A stretch of 64,000 nt of DNA from contig CADAIL010000013.1 of assembly GCA_902788035.1 (NCBI GenBank), positions 1 through 64,000 of the forward strand, written 5' to 3'. Below the pieces are notes generated by a model that made no database searches, was not told the origin of the DNA, and worked only from the letters and a program-made list of their open reading frames with translations. The translations under genes were made by a program, and so were the position numbers. Below are positions 41,676 through 50,935 of this stretch, piece by piece. The number at the start of each line of letters is the position of its first letter. Within the stretch, counting starts at the first letter, position 1. This DNA comes from an uncultured Lachnospiraceae bacterium. Its GTDB lineage: Bacteria > Bacillota > Clostridia > Lachnospirales > Lachnospiraceae.

Positions 41676-42410
41676 TTACAGTCTCAGGGGTTTCTTTCGG
41701 ACCGCCGTATCGTGGAAGCTGAAGTAGTCCGGTCTGTGGCGGGACTGGGTATACTCGAACATGATTCCGTCTGCGTTGTAGACCTGACCTGTGATCACCG
41801 CCATGCAGTTATAATCTCCGAGGTCGAGCCATTTCTCATCCAGCTCGGTGACCCTCTCAACAGTGATCCACCTCTTGCTGGTGACGATCGTCATCCCTAA
41901 TTCATTTTCAATATAGTCATATACTGAGTTTTCCGCTATCTCTTTTGTTAGCCCCGGCACCTGGCTTGTCAGGAACATATTCAGATCCAAAATGAGCGGC
42001 TTCTCATCAAGATACCTCACCCTCTGCAGAAAATAAATTTCCTCACCCTTCGGAAAGCCTGTGCGGGCGGCGATCCGGTCGTCCACATTCATCGTGAACA
42101 GATTAAGGACCTTCGTCCCCGGCACCTTGTTATTTCGGAGAGCGGACTCTCTGAAAGATTCGATTCCTCCCATGGAAAATGCCGTCTGGGAGACAGGCTG
42201 GTAAATCACCCGGACGCCGACCCCGTGCAGGGACTGCACGTATCCGTCCTCAGCCAGGGCAGCTATCGCCCTGCGGACCGTGTTTCGTGAGCAACCGTAA
42301 AAACCGACAAGAGTATTTTCAGAAGGCAGCAGATCCTGAGCCTGGCGCTCGCCGGCCTCGATCCGCTGTTTCATATCTCTGTAAATAGACTGATATTTTG
42401 CTCTTGGCAT
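41676..42410 (-). CDS. treR: GntR-family trehalose operon repressor
   Basis: A 244-aa regulator. The N-terminal winged helix (SENTLVGFYGCSRNTVRRAIAAL, then GYVQSLHGVGVRV) and the C-terminal UTRA ligand domain (residues about 85-235) are typical of TreR. In relatives trehalose 6-phosphate releases the repressor. It is divergent from treP-treA. Its own promoter (TTGTTA-17-TATAAT) overlaps an operator-like sequence, suggesting autoregulation. Confidence 0.88.
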   Translation of the reverse strand: MPRAKYQSIYRDMKQRIEAGERQAQDLLPSENTLVGFYGCSRNTVRRAIAALAEDGYVQSLHGVGVRVIYQPVSQTAFSMGGIESFRESALRNNKVPGTKVLNLFTMNVDDRIAARTGFPKGEEIYFLQRVRYLDEKPLILDLNMFLTSQVPGLTKEIAENSVYDYIENELGMTIVTSKRWITVERVTELDEKWLDLGDYNCMAVITGQVYNADGIMFEYTQSRHRPDYFSFHDTAVRKKPLRL

Positions 42411-42566
42411 ATTGTTCTGACCCTTTTCAATAGCAGACGTTCATGCTGCGGTTTGGTGGCTTTCGCGCAAAAGCCATATGGCTGCGTGGCCGCCGTATGT
42501 GGACATTGCTGTGCAGAAGCCTTGAATCGGACTTTCTGAGCAGGAATGTTAAAGTAATGCTATTTT

Positions 42567-42597
42567 ATTATAAAGATTAACAGCTGTCTTAACAAGT
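42567..42597 (-). promoter_or_regulatory. treR promoter with overlapping operator-like site
   Basis: On the minus strand TTGTTA (42595-42590) and TATAAT (42572-42567) are 17 bp apart. The sequence ACTTGTTAAGACAG (42597-42584) overlaps the -35 and matches most positions of the treP operators, so TreR may repress its own gene. Confidence 0.6.
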
Positions 42598-42817
42598 GAC
42601 AATAGTCTAAAAATTTCACTTTATGTACTTTATTCTCATGATTTCTGTCATACAAAGCCCATGATTACTCTCATTCATTAAAACGTATTCTTTTCGTATC
42701 CTAAAGGATCCGAGCCGCAAACACTAATAAGGCGCCTTGGAAAGCCTGCGTAAAAAAGATACCTTAAGAAGACTCCGGAAAACATATGGCAAATGTACCA
42801 AATTTCGTGTCAAAAAT

Positions 42818-42902
42818 TTGTTTAAACAAGTTTTCAATAGTTGTTGACTTTCTTGTTCAGACAAGATATTATAAATACGCAGTCCAAACATGTTCAAACA
42901 AG
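42818..42902 (+). promoter_or_regulatory. treP promoter with three TreR operators
   Basis: TTGACT (42844-42849) and TATTAT (42867-42872) are 17 bp apart. Three related inverted repeats are present: TTGTTTAAACAA (42818-42829), CTTGTTCAGACAAG (42852-42865, exactly between -35 and -10) and CATGTTCAAACAAG (42889-42902, just after the start point). They should bind TreR and block transcription without trehalose. Confidence 0.8.
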
Positions 42903-42952
42903 TTTAACGCAAATAACGGGTATGCCGCAAAGGCGGCGGAAAGGAAAAGACT

Positions 42953-44368
42953 ATGGGAAAGTATCAAGACGATTCAGCTGAGCTGCTAAAGCTCGTAGGC
43001 GGTAAGGAAAACATCTCTGCCGTTTCTCATTGTATGACACGTATGCGCTTTGTACTGGCGGACCCGAGCAAAGCGGATGTGCCGGGTATCGAAAAGATGA
43101 AGGTCGTAAAAGGCACCTTCACACAGTCAGGCCAGTTCCAGGTCATCATCGGCAACACAGTTTCAGAATTCTACAATGATTTCACAGCAGTTTCCGGCAT
43201 CTCCGGTGTCTCTAAGGATGAAGTGAAGAAAGCTGCAAAGCAGAACCAGAATCCTCTGCAGCGTGTAGCTACGGTCCTGGCTGAGATATTTGCACCGCTC
43301 CTGCCGGCCATCATCACCGGAGGTCTTATCCTCGGCTTCCGTAACTGTATCGACTCCCTCTACATTTTCCAGGGCGGTCATACTCTGACAGAGCTGTCCC
43401 AGTTCTGGGCAGGCCTTGATCATTTCCTCTGGCTAATCGGTGAAGCGGTCTTCCACGTAGGTATTCCGGTCGGTATCTGCTGGTCCATCTCCAAGAAGAT
43501 GGGTACAACAGAGATGCTGGGCATCATCCTCGGTCTCACACTTGTTTCCGGTCAGCTGCTCAACGCTTACGCCGTTGCTTCCACAGCAGCTGCTGACATT
43601 CCGAAGTGGAATTTCGGTTTCGCCCAGGTCAACATGATCGGTTATCAGGCACAGGTCATCCCGGCTATGCTCGCAGGCTTCACACTCGTATATCTTGAGA
43701 AATTCTTCCGAAAGATCATACCTGCAGTTGTTTCAATGATTTTCGTACCGTTCTTCTCCATCACGCTTGCCGTCATGGCTGCTCACTTTATCCTTGGTCC
43801 TATCGGCTGGAAAATCGGTTCCGCTATCTCCGCAGTCGTTTACGCCGGTATCACAGGTCCGGTCAAGGTCCTCTTCGGCGCAATCTTCGGTTTCGTTTAT
43901 GCTCCGCTTGTTATCACCGGTCTGCACCACATGACCAACGCTATCGACCTGCAGCTCGTCGCTGAGTTCGGCGGCACAATGCTTTGGCCTATGATTGCTC
44001 TTTCCAATATCGCTCAGGGCTCCGCTGTTCTGGCTATGATCATGCTGCAGAAGAAGAACGAGGAGGCACAGGAAGTCAACGTTCCGTCCTGCATCTCCTG
44101 CTACCTCGGTGTTACTGAACCGGCCATCTTCGGTGTCAACCTGAAGTACATGTTCCCGTTCGTCTGCGCTATGACAGGCTCCGCGTGTGCGGCTGTCTTC
44201 TCAGTCCTCACGGGCGTAGAATCTCTCTCCATCGGTGTCGGCGGTCTTCCGGGTATTCTTTCCATCCGTCCCGACAAGATGCTTTTCTTCGCAATTGCCA
44301 TGCTGATCGCAATCGTAGTTCCGTTCATCCTGACTACGATATTCGGTCGGGCAAGGGGAGTTAAGTAA
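42953..44368 (+). CDS. treP: PTS trehalose transporter, EIIBC
   Basis: A 471-aa protein. Residues 1-85 are the EIIB domain with phosphorylated Cys27 in SHCMTRMRF. The rest is a ten-helix EIIC domain (for example GLHHMTNAIDLQLV). It imports trehalose as trehalose 6-phosphate; EIIA is not included and must come from another PTS protein. AAAGGAA precedes the ATG. It is the first gene of the trehalose operon and is controlled by three operators. Confidence 0.9.
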   Translation: MGKYQDDSAELLKLVGGKENISAVSHCMTRMRFVLADPSKADVPGIEKMKVVKGTFTQSGQFQVIIGNTVSEFYNDFTAVSGISGVSKDEVKKAAKQNQNPLQRVATVLAEIFAPLLPAIITGGLILGFRNCIDSLYIFQGGHTLTELSQFWAGLDHFLWLIGEAVFHVGIPVGICWSISKKMGTTEMLGIILGLTLVSGQLLNAYAVASTAAADIPKWNFGFAQVNMIGYQAQVIPAMLAGFTLVYLEKFFRKIIPAVVSMIFVPFFSITLAVMAAHFILGPIGWKIGSAISAVVYAGITGPVKVLFGAIFGFVYAPLVITGLHHMTNAIDLQLVAEFGGTMLWPMIALSNIAQGSAVLAMIMLQKKNEEAQEVNVPSCISCYLGVTEPAIFGVNLKYMFPFVCAMTGSACAAVFSVLTGVESLSIGVGGLPGILSIRPDKMLFFAIAMLIAIVVPFILTTIFGRARGVK

Positions 44369-44478
44369 CAGTTTTAACATGGTAAAATATTGTTGCCGGT
44401 GTCCCTGGACCCGGCATACAATATATCCGGGTGGGGGACAGATTCCCCCACTGAGATACACTCTAAAGGAGGACCTAT
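44369..44478 (+). other. treP-treA spacer with hairpin
   Basis: A 110-bp gap holding GTGGGGGA...TCCCCCAC (about 44431-44453), a short GC-rich hairpin before the treA ribosome site. It may lower readthrough or stabilise the downstream message. Confidence 0.45.
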
Positions 44479-46119
44479 ATGTCTGATTTCAGAAACAGCA
44501 CCGTTTATCAGATTTATATTAAATCTTTCTGCGATTCTAACGGCGACGGTATCGGCGATCTCGGCGGAATCATAAGCCGCCTTGATTATCTGAAGAATCT
44601 CGGGGTAGACTATCTGTGGATCACCCCATTCTTCCTCTCGCCCATGAACGACAACGGCTACGACGTAGCTGATTATTACAGCATCAATCCCATGTTCGGC
44701 ACAATGGACGACGCGGACAGACTGATCCGCGAAGCCGCTGACCGCGGCATCGGTCTCATGTTCGACATGGTCTTCAACCACACATCCACCGACCATGAAT
44801 GGTTCCAAAAAGCCCTTGCAGGCGATCCGACCTACATGGATTACTACATTTTCCGCGACCCGGTCGACGGACACGCACCGACCAACTGGGAATCCAAATT
44901 CGGCGGCAACGCGTGGGAGTATGTCCCGTCTCTGGGAAAATACTATTTGCACCTCTTCGACGTCTCTCAGGCCGACCTCAACTGGGAAAATCCCGCCGTC
45001 AGAGCGGAGCTGGCCAAGGTGCTGCGCTTCTGGAAGGCCAAGGGTGTTTCCGGATTCCGCTTCGACGTTGTCAACCTGATTTCCAAGCCGGATAAATACG
45101 AGGATGACACGATCGGCGACGGCAGACGCTTCTACACAGACGGTCCGAGAATTCACCAGTATCTCAAAGAGCTGGTCGAGGCCGGAGGAATCGCAGGCGA
45201 TATGACAGTCGGCGAAATGTCCTCTACCTCCCTGGACAACTGTGTCCGCTACGCGAACCCGGATGAGAAAGAACTCAAGATGGTTTTCTCGTTCCATCAT
45301 CTGAAGATTGACTACCTTAACGGTCAGAAGTGGGCGCTCAAAGCCCCGGACTACGCCGAGCTTCGCGCGCTCTTTAAGAAATGGCAGGAGGGCATGCAGG
45401 ATGCAAATGCATGGAACGCCCTCTTCTGGTGCAACCACGACCAGCCGAGAGCCGTCAGCCGGTTCGGTGACGACAAGAACTACTGGAAAGAATCCGCAAG
45501 ATCACTCGCTATGCTGATCCATCTGATGCGGGGCACCCCGTATATTTACCAGGGTGAAGAGCTCGGTATGACCAATGCCTACTTCACGGATATAAACCAG
45601 TACCGCGATGTTGAAAGCACGAACTATTTCCGTATTCTGACAGAAGGCGGCACATCAAAAGAGGAAGCCCTTGACATTATCGCCGCAAGATCCCGCGACA
45701 ACGGCAGAACGCCCATGCAGTGGGACGGAACAGCCGGCGCAGGATTCACGACGGGAACTCCGTGGCTCGGCATTCCTGACAACCACGTCACGATTAACGC
45801 AGAGGCGGAAGAAAATGATCCGACTTCCATCTATGCCTTCTACAAAGAGCTTGTACGCCTCCGCAAGGAGATGGAAATCATAGCCGACGGCCAGATCAGA
45901 TATCTGGATTCCGGTCACGATTCCGTACTCGCTTACGAGCGGACGTACGGACAGGAAAAGCTGACAGTTGTATGCAGTCTTGCAGGTGAGGAGCTTCTCC
46001 TTTCGGAGCCGATCAGCCTTGAGGGCAAGAAGGTTCTTCTCTCTTCGTACTTAGATGAGCCGACAGGCACAGTGACAGCCCTCCGGCCGTATGAGTCTAT
46101 TGCGATTTACGAGAACTGA
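44479..46119 (+). CDS. treC: Alpha,alpha-phosphotrehalase (GH13)
   Basis: A 546-aa (beta/alpha)8 enzyme hydrolysing trehalose 6-phosphate to glucose and glucose 6-phosphate. The GH13 regions are present: DMVFNHTS (region I), GFRFDVVNLIS with the nucleophile Asp, VGEMSS with the acid Glu, and NHDQPR. AAAGGAGGACC precedes the ATG. It works directly after TreP. It is the same enzyme as TreA of Bacillus. The intact length indicates it is functional. Confidence 0.92.
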   Translation: MSDFRNSTVYQIYIKSFCDSNGDGIGDLGGIISRLDYLKNLGVDYLWITPFFLSPMNDNGYDVADYYSINPMFGTMDDADRLIREAADRGIGLMFDMVFNHTSTDHEWFQKALAGDPTYMDYYIFRDPVDGHAPTNWESKFGGNAWEYVPSLGKYYLHLFDVSQADLNWENPAVRAELAKVLRFWKAKGVSGFRFDVVNLISKPDKYEDDTIGDGRRFYTDGPRIHQYLKELVEAGGIAGDMTVGEMSSTSLDNCVRYANPDEKELKMVFSFHHLKIDYLNGQKWALKAPDYAELRALFKKWQEGMQDANAWNALFWCNHDQPRAVSRFGDDKNYWKESARSLAMLIHLMRGTPYIYQGEELGMTNAYFTDINQYRDVESTNYFRILTEGGTSKEEALDIIAARSRDNGRTPMQWDGTAGAGFTTGTPWLGIPDNHVTINAEAEENDPTSIYAFYKELVRLRKEMEIIADGQIRYLDSGHDSVLAYERTYGQEKLTVVCSLAGEELLLSEPISLEGKKVLLSSYLDEPTGTVTALRPYESIAIYEN

Positions 46120-46207
46120 CCTGCCAGAATGGATTCATTCAGACAGAGTTCCGATAGAACTATGCATGTTTCAATTCATTCTGCTTAAATCCCACCCATA
46201 CTTCTTT

Positions 46208-46246
46208 TCAGGAAAGAGAGGCCGCACGGTCTCTCTTTTCTTCTTT
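46208..46246 (+). terminator. Terminator after treC
   Basis: AAAGAGAG and CTCTCTTT pair around GCCGCACGGT, followed by TCTTCTTTTTTATT on the plus strand. Confidence 0.8.
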
Positions 46247-46250
46247 TTTA

Positions 46251-46300
46251 TTGACACTTATCGACGTAAATGGTACATTTAAACCACTGACACTATGTCA
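46251..46300 (+). promoter_or_regulatory. Promoter and operator of TetR-family gene
   Basis: TTGACA (46251-46256) and TACATT (46274-46279) are 17 bp apart. TGACACTATGTCA (46288-46300), a 5-3-5 inverted repeat, covers the expected start point and is the likely binding site of the encoded regulator. Confidence 0.7.
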
Positions 46301-46326
46301 AAATAATATTGTTTAACGGGGGAATC

Positions 46327-46950
46327 ATGCCAAAAGGATCACCTGAACTGACCGCCGCGCGGAAGGAAGAGATAGTAAACGCATGCGAAAAGCTCTATCA
46401 GACAATGAATTTTAAAGACATCACTCTGAAAGAAATCGGAAACGTGACTACTTTTACCAGGACATCCATTTACAATTACTTTCAGACAAAGGAAGAGATA
46501 TTTCTCGCTCTCTACGAGAGGGAATATGGCAGATGGAACCTTGAACTAGTCTCCATTTTAGAAGAAAATGAGGCTCTCTCCGACACAGAGCTTGCGGATA
46601 AGATCGCAGGATCCATCGAGCACCGGGCCCAGCTCCTTAAGCTTCTGTCTATGAACAACTATGATATGGAAAAAAACAGCCGGCCGGAGCTCCTCGTCTC
46701 ATTCAAGAGGGCTTACGGAGCATCTATAACGAACGTCAAAAGGCTGCTCGAAAAGTTCCGTCCTGACATGAGTAATGAGGACATCCAAAATTTCATCTAT
46801 GTTTTCTTCCCCTTTATGTTCGGCATCTATCCGTACACTGCTGTCAGCGATAAGCAGAGGACAGCCATGGAGGAAGCAGAAGTAGATTATGTATATCAGT
46901 CGATTTACGAGCTCACTTATTCCTGCCTCGTGAGGCTCCTCTGCCGGTAA
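46327..46950 (+). CDS. TetR-family regulator
   Basis: A 207-aa protein with an N-terminal helix-turn-helix (FKDITLKEIGNVTTFTRTSIYNYFQTKEEIF) and a helical ligand-binding part. The ATG is preceded by GGGGGAA. It lies 84 bp before the small monooxygenase-like gene, which it probably controls. The ligand is unknown. Confidence 0.85.
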   Translation: MPKGSPELTAARKEEIVNACEKLYQTMNFKDITLKEIGNVTTFTRTSIYNYFQTKEEIFLALYEREYGRWNLELVSILEENEALSDTELADKIAGSIEHRAQLLKLLSMNNYDMEKNSRPELLVSFKRAYGASITNVKRLLEKFRPDMSNEDIQNFIYVFFPFMFGIYPYTAVSDKQRTAMEEAEVDYVYQSIYELTYSCLVRLLCR

Positions 46951-47034
46951 AGTCGGCTTATGATTAAACGCATGCACTGACTATGCAGATAAAAAAAGCA
47001 ACCAAAATGACACAAAAAACAGAAGGAGGATGAC

Positions 47035-47367
47035 ATGAGTATCACACTGAATCTTTACTACACAGGAGAGAACGGAAACGCAAGAAAATTTGCCGAGGAG
47101 ATGGAGAGCAGCGGAGTTGCCGGTGCCATCAGAGCTGAGGCCGGAAACGAGAAGTACGCTTACTTCTTCCCGATGGATGATCCCGAGACAGTACTTCTTA
47201 TCGACAGCTGGAAGGATCAGGAAGCCATCGATGTGCATCACGCATCGCCCATGATGGGTGAGATCGCAAGACTCCGCGAGAAATATGATCTGCATATGAA
47301 AGCGGAGCGCTATGTCACGGATGAAGCCGGTATCTCTGCCCACGATGCAAAATTTATCAAGCAGTAA
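47035..47367 (+). CDS. Antibiotic biosynthesis monooxygenase-like (ABM) protein
   Basis: A 110-aa dimeric alpha/beta-barrel protein. TVLLIDSWKDQEAIDVHHASPMM is the ABM signature. Members act on quinols or reactive carbonyls or are only structural. AGAAGGAGG precedes the ATG. Its position after a TetR regulator suggests a stress-response role. Confidence 0.8.
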   Translation: MSITLNLYYTGENGNARKFAEEMESSGVAGAIRAEAGNEKYAYFFPMDDPETVLLIDSWKDQEAIDVHHASPMMGEIARLREKYDLHMKAERYVTDEAGISAHDAKFIKQ

Positions 47368-47394
47368 ATTCCTGTAAGATTTTCGGGCAGAATA

Positions 47395-47443
47395 TAGACC
47401 CGGGCGGATGCAGCACGCTCTGCAATCCGTCCGGGTCTTTTTT
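47395..47443 (+). terminator. Terminator after the ABM gene
   Basis: GACCCGGGCGGAT and ATCCGTCCGGGTC form a 13-bp hairpin stem followed by TTTTTT on the plus strand. The remaining bases to 47679 show no gene. Confidence 0.88.
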
Positions 47444-47679
47444 CAAAATCTTTACTTTCGTTCGATTTTCTGTTTCACTTTGCGGTCACCATAATGGCTC
47501 TGTTCACTTTCAGATAACCGCAGCACCTCTGTTCATTTCCAGATCACCGAATCGTCAATGCTGTCCACAGTCGCAAATCCGCAGTCCACGATGATTTCTA
47601 TCTTATCGCCGACAGCTTCCCTGACGGCTGTACTGTTACATCCGACCTCTCGAAAGGCGGTATTTTTCCTGTGCCTGTA

Positions 47680-48753
47680 TTACGATTCAGTCGAAGGCTC
47701 CGGCTCTACCGGGATCCATTCAAATACCATATCATCCCCGCTCTCGGACTGATTTTCGTGCCAGGTGAAGGTCCCGTCATCACCAAAGACGATAGTACCG
47801 GAACCATCTTCGTACTCCGGCTCCAGACTCTCGATTTCTCCGTTCTCGTCATAAGTAATAATTGATTTTGTACAGTTAGAATACTCAATGGTAAGAGTGT
47901 CAGTGTCAAGACGTCCTAAGATATCCCAGTGGGCAGTCTCATCGGCACTTCCGCCCCAATCGATGGTGATCCAGGCTTCTTCTTTGTCGAAGGGCTCGAC
48001 CAGAGCGTGCGCTCTGTCACACTGATACTCGCCGATGAAATTCATCACGGGGTTCTGCCAGCCCGGATCGTCTTCGAAGACTGCAACAAAATCCGCCGTT
48101 TCGGTAAGCTCCACTGTAATCTGCGGATCTGTACTGTAATCTTCGCCGTCCTTCGTCCACTTTACGAACACACTGCCCGTCTGCGGCCAGGCAAGAAATG
48201 TATATGTGGCTGCCTCACCCAGATTGATCTGCGCTGACTGCACAGGATACTCCGTGTTAGGCTCCGGGGTTTCCTCTCCCTCGGTGTACTCGATATTGCC
48301 CATGCCCTCTGTATTGATCGTGATGAAAATGCTGGCATCCGGCATATCGAAAGGTACAAAGTGATAGGATTCACCGCCATCGACAGCGAGAAGAAGTCCA
48401 TCCTCTCCCTCCTCCGAGACGGTGACAGTGAGTTCATCCTGGCTGCCTGAGGGAGTCAGAACACCGTGCAGGGTACCGCCTTCCTGAGCAAGCGTGCCGC
48501 CCCAGGAGTCTTCAATCGCATCTTCTCCGATCATGCAGCCGACGTACCAGCCGGGCTCATCGATATCATCCATCCAGGTGATCGAGAGCATGTTTTCATT
48601 TTCATCCTGGAAATAGCCCGCCCGGGTCCACTCAGCGGTTTCAGTTTTCTCTTCAGGTTTCGATTCTGTCTTTTCTTCAGTCTTTGTGCTGCCGCAGGAT
48701 GCCAGAACAGGGAGCAGGAGGGCAGTCAAAAGAATGCATATCCATTTTTTCAT
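47680..48753 (-). CDS. Secreted lipoprotein with InlB/beta-repeat-like segment
   Basis: A 357-aa exported protein with lipobox VLASC (Cys20), then a Glu/Lys/Thr-rich linker and beta-rich domains. Residues about 170-225 contain ATYTFLAWPQTGSVFVKWTKDGEDYSTDPQITVEL, like the beta-grasp repeats of cell-surface proteins. It is acidic overall. The start is the second ATG, with AGAGG 8 bp away. The function is unknown. Confidence 0.7.
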   Translation of the reverse strand: MKKWICILLTALLLPVLASCGSTKTEEKTESKPEEKTETAEWTRAGYFQDENENMLSITWMDDIDEPGWYVGCMIGEDAIEDSWGGTLAQEGGTLHGVLTPSGSQDELTVTVSEEGEDGLLLAVDGGESYHFVPFDMPDASIFITINTEGMGNIEYTEGEETPEPNTEYPVQSAQINLGEAATYTFLAWPQTGSVFVKWTKDGEDYSTDPQITVELTETADFVAVFEDDPGWQNPVMNFIGEYQCDRAHALVEPFDKEEAWITIDWGGSADETAHWDILGRLDTDTLTIEYSNCTKSIITYDENGEIESLEPEYEDGSGTIVFGDDGTFTWHENQSESGDDMVFEWIPVEPEPSTES

Positions 48754-49350
48754 GTTCATTACCTCTTTCTCAATCATTCTGCAAATCTCAGTTATTTGAA
48801 AAGAAATCCTCTGATCCTCCTTTCTGTGTTTTGCTATATCGGTCTGAATCTTCATGGGTTACTAAGCTGTGATAGGTATAAGACGACTTATCTGCTGTCG
48901 AAATAGTGAAAAAAGGCTCTCCGGAAAATGTTGGAGCCGACAGTTGGAACAGTAAGGAATGAACACGCAATGTATCTGTGTTCATTCCATATGTCAATAC
49001 TACACTATTATATTTCACACTTCAATCTTGAAATTGTGAAGATTTTTTAAAAAATTTCTTCCAGCGCAGAGTTGTCTGAATTCTTTATCTGACGGCACAT
49101 CCCCCGCTCAATGTCAGGCAGTTTTCTTTATTCATACAGTTTTCTTCTTCGGATATTTCTTAGTGTTTAATTGCCATAGCTCTTCACCTCTCTTTCTGCA
49201 GGAAGTTCCTCTTCCTTACATATCCCAGTCAAAGAAAGAGGGATCTTTTAAACCCCTCTCAGAGAAAAAAGCAAAAAAATAAGACCCAGAAGATTTAACT
49301 CTTCTGAGCCTTATGCTCTGATTTTATAAACCGAATTCAATTATTATGGA
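48754..49350. other. Intergenic region with hairpins, no supported gene
   Basis: About 600 bp. It holds a minus-strand terminator-like hairpin (48911-48938, GGCTC/GAGCC with a six-T tract), a perfect 11-bp inverted repeat (GGAATGAACAC 48956-48966 / inverse 48978-48988), and a hairpin at about 49263-49306 that serves the antitoxin gene. ORFs here lack ribosome-binding sites. Confidence 0.5.
49263..49310 (-). terminator. Terminator of the antitoxin operon
   Basis: On the minus strand AAGGCTCAGAAGA pairs with TCTTCTGGGTCTT (two G-T pairs), followed by ATTTTTTT, about 45 bp after the antitoxin stop. Confidence 0.7.
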
Positions 49351-50370
49351 TCATGATGCTTTATCAAGCATGTCATGGATATATGTCCGAAGACCGTCCT
49401 CCGTGTCTATGCCGTATTTCTGGTTTATAAGGATATAATACTTCATGATCCGTTCTTTCGGCAGAAGCTCACTGGAAGGAATGCTGTCTCCATATCCTTT
49501 TCTCGCTTCCATCCACGGATCCTCATTATGTGTGATCCTCTCCAGTACCTTTGCGCCATACATCCCAAACGTATTCACAACAAGGTCAATTACACATTTC
49601 TCGTCATCCGTCAGGGCATCCTCTGTCCCTTCCAAAAGCGCGAACCGCGCATCATCGATCGGATTATATTTGAAATCCCGGAACAGCTCATATACCTCCG
49701 GATAGACCGGGCCGTGTACCCAAGCCCTGCAATCCTCTTCAAAGATTGGTCTTCCATATAATGCGGAATACACTCCCTGGATAAAGTAAAGCAGCTTCTG
49801 AAGCATGAGGGGCGTTACCTCCTCCAGCTTTTCAAAGATATATGCGATCACCCGAAGCATCTTATCTGATACGGAAAACAGGCTTTCTATGCTTTCTGCC
49901 GCAGTAAAAGCTTTCCTGTATGCCGCATCCGTCAGCTTCTCCCTGTTCTCCATGAGTTTCTGCTTCATGTATGCCGGGGATGAAAGTGCTGCTTTCAAGA
50001 TATCTGAATACTCTTTGGACGGCACCTGTCCTTCCAGATATCTCGGAATCGTCACCTCTCCGAACCCAAGCGCCAGGGACAACGGAGCCTTTCCGATCTT
50101 ATAGATCTTCATCAGTCTTTCGATATCATCAATCGATACAAGCCCCTCTGCCGTCCTGTACTGCTCATCGATTTCCTGAACATTCTTATCAATAAGACCC
50201 GGAATGCTCATTTCCTCCCCGCATTCTGCGCAGACAGCCACAGTAATTGCAAAGGTATATTCCTTATCCCTTATATTCTTCACGATGTCCTTCTTCTGCA
50301 AAAGGTACTCTGTCTCTTTCCTGCACTCTATGCAGAAATCTCTTCTTCCCTTCTCTGTCATAATGGTCAC
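49351..50370 (-). CDS. MqsA-like zinc ribbon/HTH plus Panacea-domain antitoxin
   Basis: A 339-aa protein. Residues 13-55 hold CIEC and CAEC, a four-Cys ribbon as in MqsA. Residues about 70-130 form an HTH (APLSLALGFGEVTIPRYLEG). Residues about 165-320 form a Panacea (SocA/DUF4065) domain (LQKLLYFIQGVYSALYGRPIFEEDCRAWVHGPVYPEVYELF). Panacea domains neutralise many unrelated toxins, and MqsA also represses its own operon. It lies 18 bp after the MqsR-like gene. Whether it still has a live toxin to neutralise is doubtful. Confidence 0.85.
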   Translation of the reverse strand: MTIMTEKGRRDFCIECRKETEYLLQKKDIVKNIRDKEYTFAITVAVCAECGEEMSIPGLIDKNVQEIDEQYRTAEGLVSIDDIERLMKIYKIGKAPLSLALGFGEVTIPRYLEGQVPSKEYSDILKAALSSPAYMKQKLMENREKLTDAAYRKAFTAAESIESLFSVSDKMLRVIAYIFEKLEEVTPLMLQKLLYFIQGVYSALYGRPIFEEDCRAWVHGPVYPEVYELFRDFKYNPIDDARFALLEGTEDALTDDEKCVIDLVVNTFGMYGAKVLERITHNEDPWMEARKGYGDSIPSSELLPKERIMKYYILINQKYGIDTEDGLRTYIHDMLDKAS

Positions 50371-50388
50371 CTCCGATTTGCCTCCTGA

Positions 50389-50775
50389 TTATCTGAAATA
50401 GTATGTAAGCGGATATTTCTGTTCATGGAACGAAATGACGATCACGAAACAGTTCTCCAGCTTGTTGAACTTGATATACAGAGATACTGTTTTTTCTTCC
50501 GTCCCATTCCTCTCCAAGAGAGTTACATCCTTGCCGAATACATACAGCTTCTCGTGTTCATATCCCTTATGCTCATTCTGCAGGATTTCCGAAAAATCCA
50601 TTGCAGTCAGGCTCAATATGATTTCTTTGGCTTTCGCCTCGTCAATAATATAATCCAGAAACAGATTGATGTTATCCTGCCGTCTGGCGTTCCGGTCAAG
50701 CCGGTAATTATCCTTTAGGGCAGCTTCCTTCACCTCGGAAAGATACTGCTATATTTCTTTCTGATCTATGTTCAA
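50389..50775 (-). pseudogene. MqsR-like toxin gene interrupted by an in-frame TAG
   Basis: The coding frame starts at TTG (50775-50773), 8 bp after GGAGG. It reads eight sense codons (NIDQKEI after the start), meets TAG at 50751-50749, then continues without interruption for about 120 codons (QYLSEV, then from GTG at 50733). ILSLTAMDFSEIL, LYVFGKDV and LYIKFNKLEN...VIVISFHEQ match the MqsR mRNA-interferase pattern. The TAG could be a G-to-T change of GAG. A GTG at 50733 may restart translation and give a 114-aa product, so the toxin may be shortened rather than lost. Confidence 0.7.
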
Positions 50776-50935
50776 TACATTATCCTCCGCAGAGTGTATG
50801 ATAGGATTTTTAATTTATTCCATCATCAGTATAACCTCATGATTGCTTTTTGTCAATATCCAATCATCAAAAGCGGTAGGAAAAATTCCCGCCGCCATAT
50901 GGCACCGCATTCAGTTAAAAATACTCTCGTTTGCC

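Noticed and set aside
42786..42989. 67-codon plus-strand ORF upstream of treP
   Set aside because: It covers the promoter and operators and lacks a ribosome site.
44369..44478. Riboswitch or attenuator between treP and treC
   Set aside because: Only a short hairpin is present; no conserved aptamer features.
48788..49018. 76-codon minus-strand ORF upstream of the lipoprotein gene
   Set aside because: No ribosome site, crossed by hairpins with terminator character, and composition unlike a protein.
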